Source of the DNA: DLKC01 sp002478885
Lineage (GTDB): Bacteria > Bacteroidota > Bacteroidia > Chitinophagales > Chitinophagaceae
Direction of reading: 5' to 3'
NCBI GenBank assembly: GCA_046329585.1
Contig: JAXLUI010000001.1
Span: forward strand, 310,001-374,000
DNA: 64,000 nt
Shown here: positions 52,781 to 61,389 of the stretch, one piece after another
How positions within the stretch are numbered: position 1 is the stretch's first letter
Layout of the letters: each line of letters starts with the position of its first letter
The notes under the pieces: generated by a model
Databases searched by the model: none
What the model was told of the DNA's origin: nothing
The model's input: the letters and a program-made list of their open reading frames with translations, nothing else
Translations under genes and position numbers: made by a program

Positions 52781-52821
52781 TAAATTGATAGGCCCGGCGA
52801 TGGTAGTACTATTTTACTTTA

Positions 52822-52841
52822 GTTGCGTCGCACACTTTTGC
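52822..52841 (+). repeat. Dispersed intergenic repeat, single arm
   Basis: GTTGCGTCGCACACTTTTGC, flavour A. It faces the arm at 53821 with one gene between. Confidence 0.85.
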
Positions 52842-52899
52842 TGCAACGCACGGGTCAGCAAGCCTTTGCTGCCGGTTACTCGCCGATATAAACCAAAAA

Positions 52900-53667
52900 T
52901 TATTTACGCTTCTTAACGCTAAACCTGCACGATAAGCCCAGCGAGACAAAATAATCTGGTGCATTGTTAGTGAGCCCCACACCTGCCGACAGATCGATCA
53001 TAAGATCATTGTTTAGCAGGCAGGTCAAGCCGCCATCAAAACGATGATCGGCTTTATCGTGCACCGGAGCAAAGCCATACAACTCAACAAAACCTCCCAC
53101 TCGCTCCGAGAGTGCAATGCCTGTTGTTAGTGTATAGATATAAGTCGGCCGGGGCGTTTCCCCGTCCCATTCCGCGCCAAGATTATACGCGATTGAAATC
53201 TTTTGCGACAACGTATGCTGCATGGTAAACCTGAAGGAGGGGGCAATGTAACTTGTTTTAAAATCGTTACTGCCAGCGCCGGCTGTGGTTATATGGCCAA
53301 TAAAAGACGTCTTTGGAATAAGGCCTTTTTCTTCAAGCAATCCTGCTTTAAAGCCAACCGTTAACGGCAGCAATCCCATGCTGTAAGTGTTGTTATTTCT
53401 TTCAGTTACAAGCTCGGTGATCAGTCTAAGTTCAATGTTGCTGTTTACACCGTATTTCCAGAGTGTTGAAGGATAGCTGAAAGTCTTTTGGCCACTGCCG
53501 GCATATTCGTAGGTGAACCCGTTCTCGACCTGTATATATTTTTGTGGAACGATAAAAGGGCATTCGGTTTGATCGGGGCGGTCTAACTGTATCGGGTTAC
53601 CCTGTGCCATAAGATCATTCTCTTCTATGCAAAAGAATAAACCCAATGAAATAAAATACCTGGCCAT
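52900..53667 (-). CDS. Outer-membrane beta-barrel protein (MetA-pathway phenol-degradation-like)
   Basis: 255 aa. A signal-like start (MARYFISLGLFFCIEENDLM) precedes QGNPIQLDRPDQTECPFIVP, the N-terminal motif (DRPDQTE) shared by the transporter-like barrels annotated as 'phenol MetA degradation'. About ten alternating strands follow (SIAYNLGAEWDGETPRPTYI, GGFVELYGFAPVHDKADHRF) and the chain ends in strand residues plus a basic tail. Function unknown. Bracketed by two inward-facing repeat arms. Confidence 0.75.
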   Translation of the reverse strand: MARYFISLGLFFCIEENDLMAQGNPIQLDRPDQTECPFIVPQKYIQVENGFTYEYAGSGQKTFSYPSTLWKYGVNSNIELRLITELVTERNNNTYSMGLLPLTVGFKAGLLEEKGLIPKTSFIGHITTAGAGSNDFKTSYIAPSFRFTMQHTLSQKISIAYNLGAEWDGETPRPTYIYTLTTGIALSERVGGFVELYGFAPVHDKADHRFDGGLTCLLNNDLMIDLSAGVGLTNNAPDYFVSLGLSCRFSVKKRK

Positions 53668-53820
53668 TTTTCATGTTTTGCTGGTTAATAAAATTTGCTT
53701 TGTGCACGCAAAGCAGGCATGCGACAGCTTTGTAAAAGCAATCAAAAATACGGGTTCAAGGAACAGGCAGGCAGTAAAATCTGCAGGAGATGTATCTGCA
53801 TGGTTGCATTGAGTGCTGCA

Positions 53821-53840
53821 GTACAAGTGTGCGACGCAAC
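53821..53840 (-). repeat. Dispersed intergenic repeat, single arm
   Basis: GTACAAGTGTGCGACGCAAC, exact flavour A, inverted. Confidence 0.9.
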
Positions 53841-53881
53841 CACAGCTGAATAAGGCGTTGCAGCCGGGATTATAATTGTTG

Positions 53882-54577
53882 TTAACTGATGCGGGTTGTT
53901 TTTCTTTCGATTCGTTTTTCGTAGTTGCTGCCCTGGTAAATACGCTTTACATACACACCGGGCACGTGAACACACTCGGCATCTATTTCGCCTGGCTTAA
54001 CGAGATGCTCAACTTCTGCGATTGTTATGTTCGCGGCCCTGGCCATTGAGGTTGAGAAATTGCGGGTTGTTTTGCGGAAATAGAGATTACCCATGGTATC
54101 GCCTTTCCAGGCTTTTACAAAAGCGAAATCTGCATGCAGTGCATGTTCCATCAAATACATCTTTCCGTTAAACTCGCGAACTTCTTTATTAAGCGCCACC
54201 TCTGTGCCGTAACCAGCGGGTGTAAAAAATGCAGGGATACCCATGCCAGCCATTTGTATGCGTGTAGCAAGCGTTCCCTGGGGCATTAATTCAACATCGA
54301 GTTCGCCGCTGAGCAGCAACCGTTCAAATTCTGCATTTTCGCCTACGTAACTGCTCATCATTTTCTTTATCTGTCCGCCTTTGAGTAATAACCCGAGCCC
54401 GAAACCGTCAATGCCTGCATTGTTGGAAACACAGGTTAGGTTTTTCACTCCTTTACGCACAAGTGCTGCGATGCTGTTTTCGGGAATACCGCATAATCCG
54501 AAACCACCAAACATTAGTGTATTGCCGTCTTTTACATCGAACAGGGCATCATCGGCATTTGCAAATAATTTATTCAT
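53882..54577 (-). CDS. scoA: 3-oxoacid CoA-transferase subunit A
   Basis: 231 aa, the usual size. CoA-transferase family I alpha subunit: NTLMFGGFGLCGIPENSIAA (the GGFGxCGxPE motif), CVSNNAGIDGFGLGLLL, SSYVGENAEFERLLLSGELD, PQGTLATRI and GIPAFFTPAGYGTEV. It moves CoA between succinyl-CoA and acetoacetate together with subunit B, which carries the catalytic Glu. No subunit B gene follows or precedes here; the neighbour is DUF4296. The B gene must be elsewhere or the A subunit works alone with a distant partner. Confidence 0.93.
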   Translation of the reverse strand: MNKLFANADDALFDVKDGNTLMFGGFGLCGIPENSIAALVRKGVKNLTCVSNNAGIDGFGLGLLLKGGQIKKMMSSYVGENAEFERLLLSGELDVELMPQGTLATRIQMAGMGIPAFFTPAGYGTEVALNKEVREFNGKMYLMEHALHADFAFVKAWKGDTMGNLYFRKTTRNFSTSMARAANITIAEVEHLVKPGEIDAECVHVPGVYVKRIYQGSNYEKRIERKTTRIS

Positions 54578-54632
54578 ACAACAGCATTAATCGTTTTTGA
54601 ATGGCAATTCAGCTTCGTTGAAAACGCATGTA

Positions 54633-54983
54633 CTATTGTAACTTCTGGTACAATTTGTTTCTTTCACGGCTGGCGTATTGCAATATGGAATCTATCAGTA
54701 TCTTATTTTTATCAGGGTGTTGCTGATAGTAGGTATAACTCTCGTAAAATTGTTCTTTCGTTATGCCATACATGTTAAAGACCTGGTTATACAATGCGGT
54801 GTTCCGCTGCAGGACGTGAGTCGAATCTGACTTCAATTGCAGGTTAACGAGTTCCCCGGAACGCATAAGGTCCCATACAATTGGCTTCATTTCGTTTATA
54901 CCCATAATGCCATTAGGAATGCCATCGTCGGAGCTGCAGGCAAGCGCCAACACAAAAATTATAAGGGAAGCTTTGCGTAGCAT
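54633..54983 (-). CDS. DUF4296 lipoprotein
   Basis: 116 aa. Lipoprotein signal MLRKASLIIFVLALACSSDD with lipobox LALAC. DUF4296 pattern: MNEMKPIVWDLMRS-like helix (INEMKPIVWDLMRSGELVNL), NQVFNMYGITKEQFYESYTY and a helical C-terminus. These small lipoproteins are conserved in Bacteroidota; role unknown. Its ATG overlaps the porD-like stop by one base (TAATG), so translation is coupled. Confidence 0.85.
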   Translation of the reverse strand: MLRKASLIIFVLALACSSDDGIPNGIMGINEMKPIVWDLMRSGELVNLQLKSDSTHVLQRNTALYNQVFNMYGITKEQFYESYTYYQQHPDKNKILIDSILQYASRERNKLYQKLQ

Positions 54984-55903
54984 TATTTTAATTCATTTGA
55001 ATATTTGGTGGCGTTACCAACATCGAGTTTGGAAAGTATTTCACGTGCCTTTGATTTGCTTAACGGATCAGCCTTTTTAAATATGCCAATAAATTCTTCG
55101 CTGCGGTTTTGCAGAAAGAACTGCATGATCATCGTATTTGGATTTTGCTGGTTAAAATCCTGCAACTGGCTTAATGCATCGAGCACACCGACTTTTGCAG
55201 TCGTTTCATCTTCATACAAAAGATCGAGGCCCGTACGGTAGTAAGCGTAAAACACGTCATGAATAGCATTCAGCTTTGGATTAACCACGTTACCTGCAAG
55301 CCAATAACGGTTACGGTTTCCATCAAAAGGTTTCCACCCGGATATATTCTTGTCTTCAGGAGCATTGTTTACAATATTCTGCGCCTTTTTAAAGTATTCT
55401 TCTCCCCCTTTTTGAGAGAAGGAATCATAATCCAGGCCCAATATCATGTAAACATAAAAAGCCATCACTGCGGTTAAGTTACCGGCGAGGGCATCGGTAC
55501 CGCCTACTCTTGATTCATTAAATTCAACGGGCTGGTATTCCTGGTATTTGAAAGTAAAATCCACATCCTGGTAATTGATCAGCGGGCTTTGATAGCTGGA
55601 GTTAAAAACAGGCCTCGCCGCCTGAATGGTTAAGGATGCTTTAAAAATATTGTCGTCAGATACGCTTTGCAGGTTGATCAAAAAGTTACAGGTGATTTTT
55701 TCATTGGTCTGGAAAACATCCTTTGTCCATTTACGGCTGTTGAGCATATTGGTCAACTGCGTTTGCATGGTGTTGAAAACGTTCTTGTTGACTGTGCTGC
55801 CGATCGCCTGCGACAACACCGTAACCTTTGCCTGCAATTCCTGCGCTGCTGCCACCTTGCAGGCCAGCAACAACAGGCCGCTATATATAAGTTTCCTTAA
55901 CAT
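54983..55903 (-). CDS. porD: PorD-like protein (DUF4835), type IX secretion
   Basis: 306 aa. Signal peptide MLRKLIYSGLLLLACKVAAA, then the DUF4835/PorD pattern: FNTMQTQLTNMLNSRKWTKD, NEKITCNFLINLQSVSDDNI, LTAVMAFYVYMILGLDYDSF, EYFKKAQNIVNNAPE, SGWKPFDGNRNRYWLAGNVV. PorD is one of the genes needed for the T9SS in Porphyromonas; the molecular task is unclear. It overlaps coaBC by 23 bp and DUF4296 by 1 bp, so coaBC-porD-DUF4296 is one operon. It fits the four T9SS cargo genes in the window. Confidence 0.88.
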   Translation of the reverse strand: MLRKLIYSGLLLLACKVAAAQELQAKVTVLSQAIGSTVNKNVFNTMQTQLTNMLNSRKWTKDVFQTNEKITCNFLINLQSVSDDNIFKASLTIQAARPVFNSSYQSPLINYQDVDFTFKYQEYQPVEFNESRVGGTDALAGNLTAVMAFYVYMILGLDYDSFSQKGGEEYFKKAQNIVNNAPEDKNISGWKPFDGNRNRYWLAGNVVNPKLNAIHDVFYAYYRTGLDLLYEDETTAKVGVLDALSQLQDFNQQNPNTMIMQFFLQNRSEEFIGIFKKADPLSKSKAREILSKLDVGNATKYSNELK

Positions 55904-57092
55904 TGACTTTAGAGATAATGATATTTACAATTTCTGCTGCAATAACTTTTTTCGAAGCAAGGCCTAGTGGATATTCATTTCCTTCTTTATCGAACACCGT
56001 CACTTTGTTTGTATCATAACCAAAACCGGCATTGCTATCCTTTAGAGAATTCAAAACGATCATGTCGGCATTCTTTGCTTTCATTTTTTCCAAAGCATAT
56101 TCCCGTTCATTTTGAGTTTCCAGGGCAAAACCTACTAACAATTGGTTAGCCTGTTTTATTTCACCAAGCGATTTTAAAATATCTCTCGTTTTAGCAAGCT
56201 GAATAACCATTTCCTCATCCTTTTTCTTTATTTTTTCCCCTGCAACGTTTAGTGGCTGGTAGTCTGCAACTGCAGCGCTCATTACCGCAATATCTGCCGT
56301 TGGAAAAGCCGACAGGCATGCTTTATACATCTCTGCAGCACTGGTAACCTGGTGTATTTTTATGCCGTCAAAAACTGGCTTCACATACACGGGACCCGTT
56401 ACCAGCATAACATCTGCACCCTTCAAATAAAATGCTTCAGCGAGCGCAATACCCATTTTACCGGAAGAATGATTACCTATAAAACGCACAGGATCGATGG
56501 CCTCGTATGTAGGGCCTGCCGTTACCAGCACTTTTTTATCCCGCAACACTTTATCGCGAAAGAAATGCGCTGTCACATAATTGACAATTGACTCAGGCTC
56601 CGCCATCCGCCCTTCGCCAACGAGCCCGCTGGCAAGTTCACCATGTTCCACATTTATAATGCTATTGCCAAATGACTGCAGCATTTGTATATTATTTTTT
56701 GTTGCCGGGTGATGCCACATATCCTCGTCCATAGCCGGCGAAACCACAACCGGGCAGGTGGCAGAAAGATAAACCGCAAGTAACAGGTTGTCACACTGCC
56801 CCGCTGCCATCTTTGCCATAGTGTTACAACTAAGAGGGGCTATTAACATCAGGTCGGCCCAACGGCCCAGCATTACATGATTGGCCCAGGTATCTTCATT
56901 AAACAAGTCGATAAGTACCTTATTACCCGTTAGTGTTGACAATACCAGCGGTGAAACAAAATTGGTTGCCGACGGCGTCATAATTACCCTAACCTCTGCC
57001 CCGGCTTTCGTAAACAGGCGAACCAGCAAAATAGCTTTGTAAGCGGCAATACTGCCAGTAATACCGAGTAGTATTTTTTTCCCTTTAAGCAT
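55881..57092 (-). CDS. coaBC: Bifunctional phosphopantothenoylcysteine decarboxylase / phosphopantothenate-cysteine ligase
   Basis: 403 aa. Two steps of coenzyme A synthesis. The N-terminal CoaC flavoprotein (1-185) has ILLGITGSIAAYKAILLVRL, the active-site PLSCNTMAKMAAGQCDNLLL segment (PASANT in E. coli) and SPAMDEDMWHHPATKNN (PxMNxxMW, with Asp for Asn). The CoaB part (190-403) has KVLVTAGPTYEAIDPVRFIG, NHSSGKMGIALAEAF, AVADYQPLNVAGEKIKKK and VGFALETQNE. Cytoplasmic. First gene of the coaBC-porD-DUF4296 operon. Confidence 0.96.
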   Translation of the reverse strand: MLKGKKILLGITGSIAAYKAILLVRLFTKAGAEVRVIMTPSATNFVSPLVLSTLTGNKVLIDLFNEDTWANHVMLGRWADLMLIAPLSCNTMAKMAAGQCDNLLLAVYLSATCPVVVSPAMDEDMWHHPATKNNIQMLQSFGNSIINVEHGELASGLVGEGRMAEPESIVNYVTAHFFRDKVLRDKKVLVTAGPTYEAIDPVRFIGNHSSGKMGIALAEAFYLKGADVMLVTGPVYVKPVFDGIKIHQVTSAAEMYKACLSAFPTADIAVMSAAVADYQPLNVAGEKIKKKDEEMVIQLAKTRDILKSLGEIKQANQLLVGFALETQNEREYALEKMKAKNADMIVLNSLKDSNAGFGYDTNKVTVFDKEGNEYPLGLASKKVIAAEIVNIIISKVNVKETYI

Positions 57093-57220
57093 CCTGCATT
57101 TTTTAAAATGATTGAAGCAAAAATGAAAACTTTATGTTGTTACCAGGAAAGAGTTTTCGAAACAGTTCCTGGCATTTAGTGATTTTTTTTGGCCTGGCTA
57201 CAGTCCTTGTAGCATCGCCT

Positions 57221-57240
57221 GTTGCGTCGCACTCTTGTAC
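57221..57240 (+). repeat. Dispersed intergenic repeat, single arm
   Basis: GTTGCGTCGCACTCTTGTAC, exact flavour A, with the flank CTTGTAGCATCGCCT that defines the outer consensus. It separates the coaBC and rpoZ transcription units. Confidence 0.9.
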
Positions 57241-57331
57241 TAAAGCACTACTCCGGGCACAGGAAGCAATTTTGCCAAAGCCTTGGTATAACGCAAGCAA
57301 ATACCTATCATCCATCTGTAAAATAACAAAA

Positions 57332-57356
57332 AACGACAGTCCCTGGTACTGTCGTT
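57332..57356 (-). terminator. Terminator of the bamD-rpoZ operon
   Basis: AACGACAGT / ACTGTCGTT 9-bp perfect stem with a 7-nt loop; on the minus strand it runs into T residues. 26 bp beyond the rpoZ stop. Confidence 0.83.
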
Positions 57357-57381
57357 CGCTATATATTTCCAGGCACATGCC

Positions 57382-57723
57382 TTATCTGAACAAATCGTCT
57401 TCGTTCTTGCGGTAATACACTTTAGATTCTAGAAATTCCTGTGTAGCAAGAATAGAAGGGTTAGGCATTTTTTCATAAGCCCTCGAAATTTCTATCTGCT
57501 CCTTATTTTCATGAATTTCCTCAAGGCTGTCTGTATGAGAAGCAAACTCTTCCAGTTTGTTGTGTAATTCTTCCTTCAGAGAAACATTGATTTGGTTCGC
57601 TCTCTTTGCAATGATGGCGATAGACTCGTACAAATTACCTGTAGGAGCTTTGATCTCTGCAAGGTTTTTGGCTTCTACAACATTTGTCGTATTACCGCTC
57701 ATGTGTTTCCTTAATTTATTCAT
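57382..57723 (-). CDS. rpoZ: RNA polymerase omega subunit (Rpb6-like, Bacteroidota type)
   Basis: 113 aa. The Bacteroidota omega/Rpb6-like core is seen in APTGNLYESIAIIAKRANQI and the helix VSLKEELHNKLEEFASHTDS; the C-terminal half (EQIEISRAYEKMPNPSILAT) is lineage-typical. Omega helps assemble and stabilise RNA polymerase. Its ATG overlaps the bamD stop (ATGA), so the two are translated together. Confidence 0.88.
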   Translation of the reverse strand: MNKLRKHMSGNTTNVVEAKNLAEIKAPTGNLYESIAIIAKRANQINVSLKEELHNKLEEFASHTDSLEEIHENKEQIEISRAYEKMPNPSILATQEFLESKVYYRKNEDDLFR

Positions 57724-58523
57724 TTCTGGAGGTTTTTAATATTTGTTTCTGATAAAGTTTTAAAGTCGCTTACTTCCTGGGACATCTTGCTGTTTGGAAA
57801 GCGGTCGCTAAAATCTGCACAGGTGGAAATAACCTTTTCGTATCGCTCAACTTGCTTGTCAATAACACTTAACTGGGCAAATTTGTAATAAGACTTTATG
57901 ACCATAAGCATGTACTCGTCGCTTTTCTCCGAATCAGGAAAATCTTCCACCAGTGTTGTAAAGGATATGGCAGCAGCCCTGTAATTATAGCCACCCATAT
58001 CAAAATACAACATTGCACTTTTATACTCCTTCAGCTCAAGCTTTGCCCTGCACGCATCAATTATTTCTGAAGCTTCCTTTGTCCTTGCCGACTGGGGATG
58101 CGTATTAATAAAAGCCTGCATTAAGGAAATCGTTTTCGAAGTCGGAGTTTGGTCGAGCTCCGGTTTCGGAGATTGTTTATAATAACAATAGCAGTGCATG
58201 TAGTCACATTCCTCTATCCTGGTGCTATTGGGGAAATTCTCCGTAAAAGTTTTAAAAAGACTTTCTGCGTTAATATAGTCTTTCAGATAGTACGAGCAAT
58301 AAGCATATTTGTAAAACATATCCTCATACTTATCCGAACCACGGTAAAAAGGCATTACATCTTCAAAAACCTGCTGGGCGCTTGAATACTTTTTCTGTGC
58401 GTAATATTGTTCAGCCATTTTCAATTTATACTCACTGTCCTTGCTTTTCAACACCTTACCTAATTTTGAGGTGCAGGAGCTGAACAAAAATGCAACCAGT
58501 AAAATTCTCAGCAAAAATTTCAT
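57720..58523 (-). CDS. bamD: Outer-membrane assembly lipoprotein BamD
   Basis: 267 aa from the ATG at 58523 (MKFLLRILLVAFLFSSCTSK, lipobox FSSC); the frame runs on to a TTG at 58553, which is less likely. TPR pairs: KMAEQYYAQKKYSSAQQVFE, YCSYYLKDYINAESLFKTFT, NFPNSTRIEECDYMHCYCYY, YRAAAISFTTLVEDFPDSEK and VISTCADFSDRFPNSKMSQE. As part of the Bam complex it helps fold outer-membrane barrels. Upstream of rpoZ with ATGA overlap. Confidence 0.93.
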   Translation of the reverse strand: MKFLLRILLVAFLFSSCTSKLGKVLKSKDSEYKLKMAEQYYAQKKYSSAQQVFEDVMPFYRGSDKYEDMFYKYAYCSYYLKDYINAESLFKTFTENFPNSTRIEECDYMHCYCYYKQSPKPELDQTPTSKTISLMQAFINTHPQSARTKEASEIIDACRAKLELKEYKSAMLYFDMGGYNYRAAAISFTTLVEDFPDSEKSDEYMLMVIKSYYKFAQLSVIDKQVERYEKVISTCADFSDRFPNSKMSQEVSDFKTLSETNIKNLQK

Positions 58524-58720
58524 AAAGTGTGCGAAGTTATAATATCGCGGCAAATTATCGCATACAAATTTGTAAATGCTTGTACATCAGTTAATAAAAA
58601 CACAAAACAAACACCGAAGCTCCTTATTGATGCGAAAAGGCAGCAAAATTGATTTCGGTTACCTAACCGGGTCCGGGAGAGTAAATAAAATAAAAAGGAC
58701 TAGGGGAATTATATAAAATA

Positions 58721-58728
58721 TATTTTTG
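58721..58728 (+). promoter_or_regulatory. Candidate -7 element of the lolA-like gene
   Basis: TATTTTTG matches TAnnTTTG, 13 bp before the ATG. Start of transcription would be close to 58735, giving a very short leader. Confidence 0.5.
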
Positions 58729-58741
58729 CAATCCCAAAAAA

Positions 58742-59380
58742 ATGAAAATGAAAAAGTTTTATTCTTTAATGACGCTACTTCTTGGGTTCGGTCTTGTTGC
58801 TGTGGCACAAAATGATCCTAACGCGAAAAAGGTGCTCGACGAAGTAAGCGCAAAGCTTAAGACGTTGAAAGGTGTTACTGCCAATTTTTCCTATACCACG
58901 AAAGACCGCAACAAAGCCTTAAAGGGTTCCGTAAAGGGCACAATTAGCATCAAAGGCAACAAATATTACATAAAGCAAGGCACTACCGAAATATACTGTA
59001 ACGGGTCCAAAGTATGGAATTTCAATGGTGAAGATGAAGTTACGGTTGCCGATGTCGAAGGTGATGATGACAAAATGCTGTCGCCTCAAAAACTGTTATC
59101 TAATTTTTATGATAAGGACTTTACTTACAAATTGGTTGGTTCGGATGCAACAAGCAGTGAAATACAGATGATACCAACAGATAAAAGAAAGAATTTCAAG
59201 CAGGTGAATGTATTTGTTGACAAAAAACAAAAACTGATTCTAAAAGCTAAAGTGACTGACAAAAGTGACAATATCATTGAATTCGCTCTTACAAATGTCA
59301 ACTCAAACGCTACCATTCCAGACGGTAAGTTCGTCTTTGATGCAGCAAAGCATCCTGGTGTTGAAGTGGTAACCCAATAG
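58742..59380 (+). CDS. lolA: LolA-family outer-membrane lipoprotein carrier protein
   Basis: 212 aa. Signal peptide MKMKKFYSLMTLLLGFGLVA, then the LolA fold: AKKVLDEVSAKLKTLKGVTA, FSYTTKDRNKALKGSVKGTI, YYIKQGTTEIYCNGSKVWNF, and a C-terminal strand set (VFVDKKQKLILKAKVTDKSD, VNSNATIPDGKFVFDAAKHP). LolA carries lipoproteins through the periplasm; the Bacteroidota form often lacks LolB. It lies 34 bp upstream of cmk and is probably co-transcribed. Confidence 0.88.
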   Translation: MKMKKFYSLMTLLLGFGLVAVAQNDPNAKKVLDEVSAKLKTLKGVTANFSYTTKDRNKALKGSVKGTISIKGNKYYIKQGTTEIYCNGSKVWNFNGEDEVTVADVEGDDDKMLSPQKLLSNFYDKDFTYKLVGSDATSSEIQMIPTDKRKNFKQVNVFVDKKQKLILKAKVTDKSDNIIEFALTNVNSNATIPDGKFVFDAAKHPGVEVVTQ

Positions 59381-59414
59381 GGTTTGCCTACGTTTCGTTT
59401 TCTAACTCGCTTTC

Positions 59415-60092
59415 ATGAAAAAAATCATCATTACCATCGACGGCTATTCATCATGTGGTAAAAGCACGCTTGCCAGGCAACTCGCGGCAGAACTCAATTA
59501 TACGTTTATTGACAGCGGAGCGATGTATCGTGCTATTACGCTTTATTTCCTGCGAAACCATGTTAATTGGAATAATGCCGCAACTGTGGCAAGCGCACTG
59601 AAAAAGATTAGCCTTGAGTTTGTGTTCAATCCCGCAAAAGGAAGCAGCGACATGTACATGAATGGGGAGAACGTAGAAGTGATGATACGGGAAATGCTGA
59701 TAAGTGAAAACGTAAGTGCAATAGCCGCGATTGCAGAAGTTAGAACTTTCGCAGTAGCTCAACAGCAAAAGATGGGCGTTGCCAGTGGCATTGTGATGGA
59801 CGGGCGCGATATAGGCACAACAGTATTTCCCCATGCCGCTCTTAAACTTTTTATGACGGCGGATATCGCGGTAAGAGTTCAAAGAAGATATAAAGAACTT
59901 ATGCTGAAAAATCCCGGTATTACCATTGAAGAAGTGAAGAATAACCTCGAAATGCGCGACTATATCGACACCAATCGCGAAATCAGCCCTTTACACAAAG
60001 CCGACGACGCTATTGTTATTGACAACACCGATCTTACTATGGAACAACAGCTCAAAAAAGCGCTAAAGCTGGTCCATGAAAAAATAAAATGA
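59415..60092 (+). CDS. cmk: (d)CMP kinase
   Basis: 225 aa. P-loop IDGYSSCGKSTLARQLA; substrate-binding YTFIDSGAMYRAITLY, the NMP-binding insert around MNGENVEVMIREMLISENVS, VMDGRDIGTTVFPHAALKLF and lid AVRVQRRYKELMLK with DTNREISPLHKADDAIVIDN. It phosphorylates CMP and dCMP with ATP. Length and motifs are standard. Confidence 0.96.
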   Translation: MKKIIITIDGYSSCGKSTLARQLAAELNYTFIDSGAMYRAITLYFLRNHVNWNNAATVASALKKISLEFVFNPAKGSSDMYMNGENVEVMIREMLISENVSAIAAIAEVRTFAVAQQQKMGVASGIVMDGRDIGTTVFPHAALKLFMTADIAVRVQRRYKELMLKNPGITIEEVKNNLEMRDYIDTNREISPLHKADDAIVIDNTDLTMEQQLKKALKLVHEKIK

Positions 60093-60101
60093 ACTCGCGT
60101 G

Positions 60102-61172
60102 TTAAGAGATTGCCGCGTTTCCTGACTTTTCCTTGATAAGGTCGGTGAGCCTGGGTCTCAAACGCAACCTGCTTTTATTGAAAATATTTTGCCCCTTGTT
60201 AACGCCTTTCCTGATCTCCCTTCTCCGTTCCAACGGCATATCGAGTGTATCCCTGCATTCCTCGCTGCAACAACCCGCATATTTTTCAGCGCAGGCCTCG
60301 CATTGAATAAACAACAAATGGCATCCATCGTTCTTACAGTTGGTGTGGGTATCGCAGGGCTTACCGCATTGGTGGCAATGAGCAATTACATCTTCGGTTA
60401 TCCGCTCCCCAAGCCTGTCGTCGAATACAAAGTTCTTTCCGATAAAACGGCTTTCCAACCCCTCCTGCCTGATCTGTTTTGCATAATTGATTATGCCGCC
60501 CTCCAGGTGAAAAACGCTTTTAAATCCTTTATGTTTAAGAAACGCACTTGCCTTTTCACAACGGATACCACCTGTGCAATACATCACAATATTTTTATCC
60601 TCCTGTCCTTTTAACATATCAACAGCCATCGGCAATTGATCACGGAATGTATCAGAGGGAACTTCTATCGCTTTGGCAAAATGCCCCACCTCATATTCAT
60701 AATGGTTCCGCATATCCACAAGAATGGTCGATGGATTATTCATTAATTCATTCATCTGTTTTGCGTTCACATAGCTACCCTTGTTGCGCATATCAAACGA
60801 AGCGTCACTAATGCCGTCTGCAACAATTTTTTCCCGCACTTTTATTTTCAGCACCCAGAAAGATTTGCCATCATCATCAACGGCAATATTCAGGCGAAGC
60901 CCATCCAGTGGTTTAATCGAATATAAATAGCCCTTGAATGCATCAAAATTGGAGGCAGGCACGCTTACCTGCGCATTGATGCCCTCGCTGGCAACGTATA
61001 TCCGGCCGAACACTTTTAGCTGGTAAAGATGTTTGTAAAGCTCGTCACGAAAGGCTTTCGGGTCACTTAAGTAAAAATATTCATAGAAACTTACCGTGAT
61101 CCTCTTCTCTGTTTCTGCCCGCATTTGCTGCTTCAATTCGGCATTGGAAATGCGGTTGTGTAGTACTGCCAT
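60102..61172 (-). CDS. trhO: tRNA uridine(34) 5-hydroxylase TrhO (rhodanese-related)
   Basis: 356 aa. N-terminal acylphosphatase-like domain (about 25-110; KVFGRIYVASEGINAQVSVP), rhodanese domain (about 140-240) with active-site loop MYCTGGIRCEKASAFLKHKG, and a Cys-rich C-terminal region (HCHQCGKPCDTHTNCKNDGC, CEACAEKYAGCCSEEC), which likely binds zinc. It makes 5-hydroxyuridine at the wobble base of tRNA with O2. Convergent with cmk, 9 bp apart, without an evident terminator. Confidence 0.95.
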   Translation of the reverse strand: MAVLHNRISNAELKQQMRAETEKRITVSFYEYFYLSDPKAFRDELYKHLYQLKVFGRIYVASEGINAQVSVPASNFDAFKGYLYSIKPLDGLRLNIAVDDDGKSFWVLKIKVREKIVADGISDASFDMRNKGSYVNAKQMNELMNNPSTILVDMRNHYEYEVGHFAKAIEVPSDTFRDQLPMAVDMLKGQEDKNIVMYCTGGIRCEKASAFLKHKGFKSVFHLEGGIINYAKQIRQEGLESRFIGKNFVFDDRLGERITEDVIAHCHQCGKPCDTHTNCKNDGCHLLFIQCEACAEKYAGCCSEECRDTLDMPLERRREIRKGVNKGQNIFNKSRLRLRPRLTDLIKEKSGNAAIS

Positions 61173-61389
61173 AAAATAAGAATTCCTTGAATTTCCGGCA
61201 AAAATAAAGTGTAAAAATTACATCTGTCAATTAAGCGTCAAAACATTAATAACGACGCCCACAAAACTAAAATTCGCCTCAAATTTAAGACATGTTTTAA
61301 TGGCGGTTTAATGCCGGTATTAAAATGATTATAAATAGTGCCGGCACAAATTGATTAGTGTTATTGAGTGCTAATTTAGCCTCACTTAA

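Noticed and set aside
2363..57240. CRISPR array
   Set aside because: The repeats are dispersed over 55 kb, inverted and irregularly spaced, with no cas genes; not an array.
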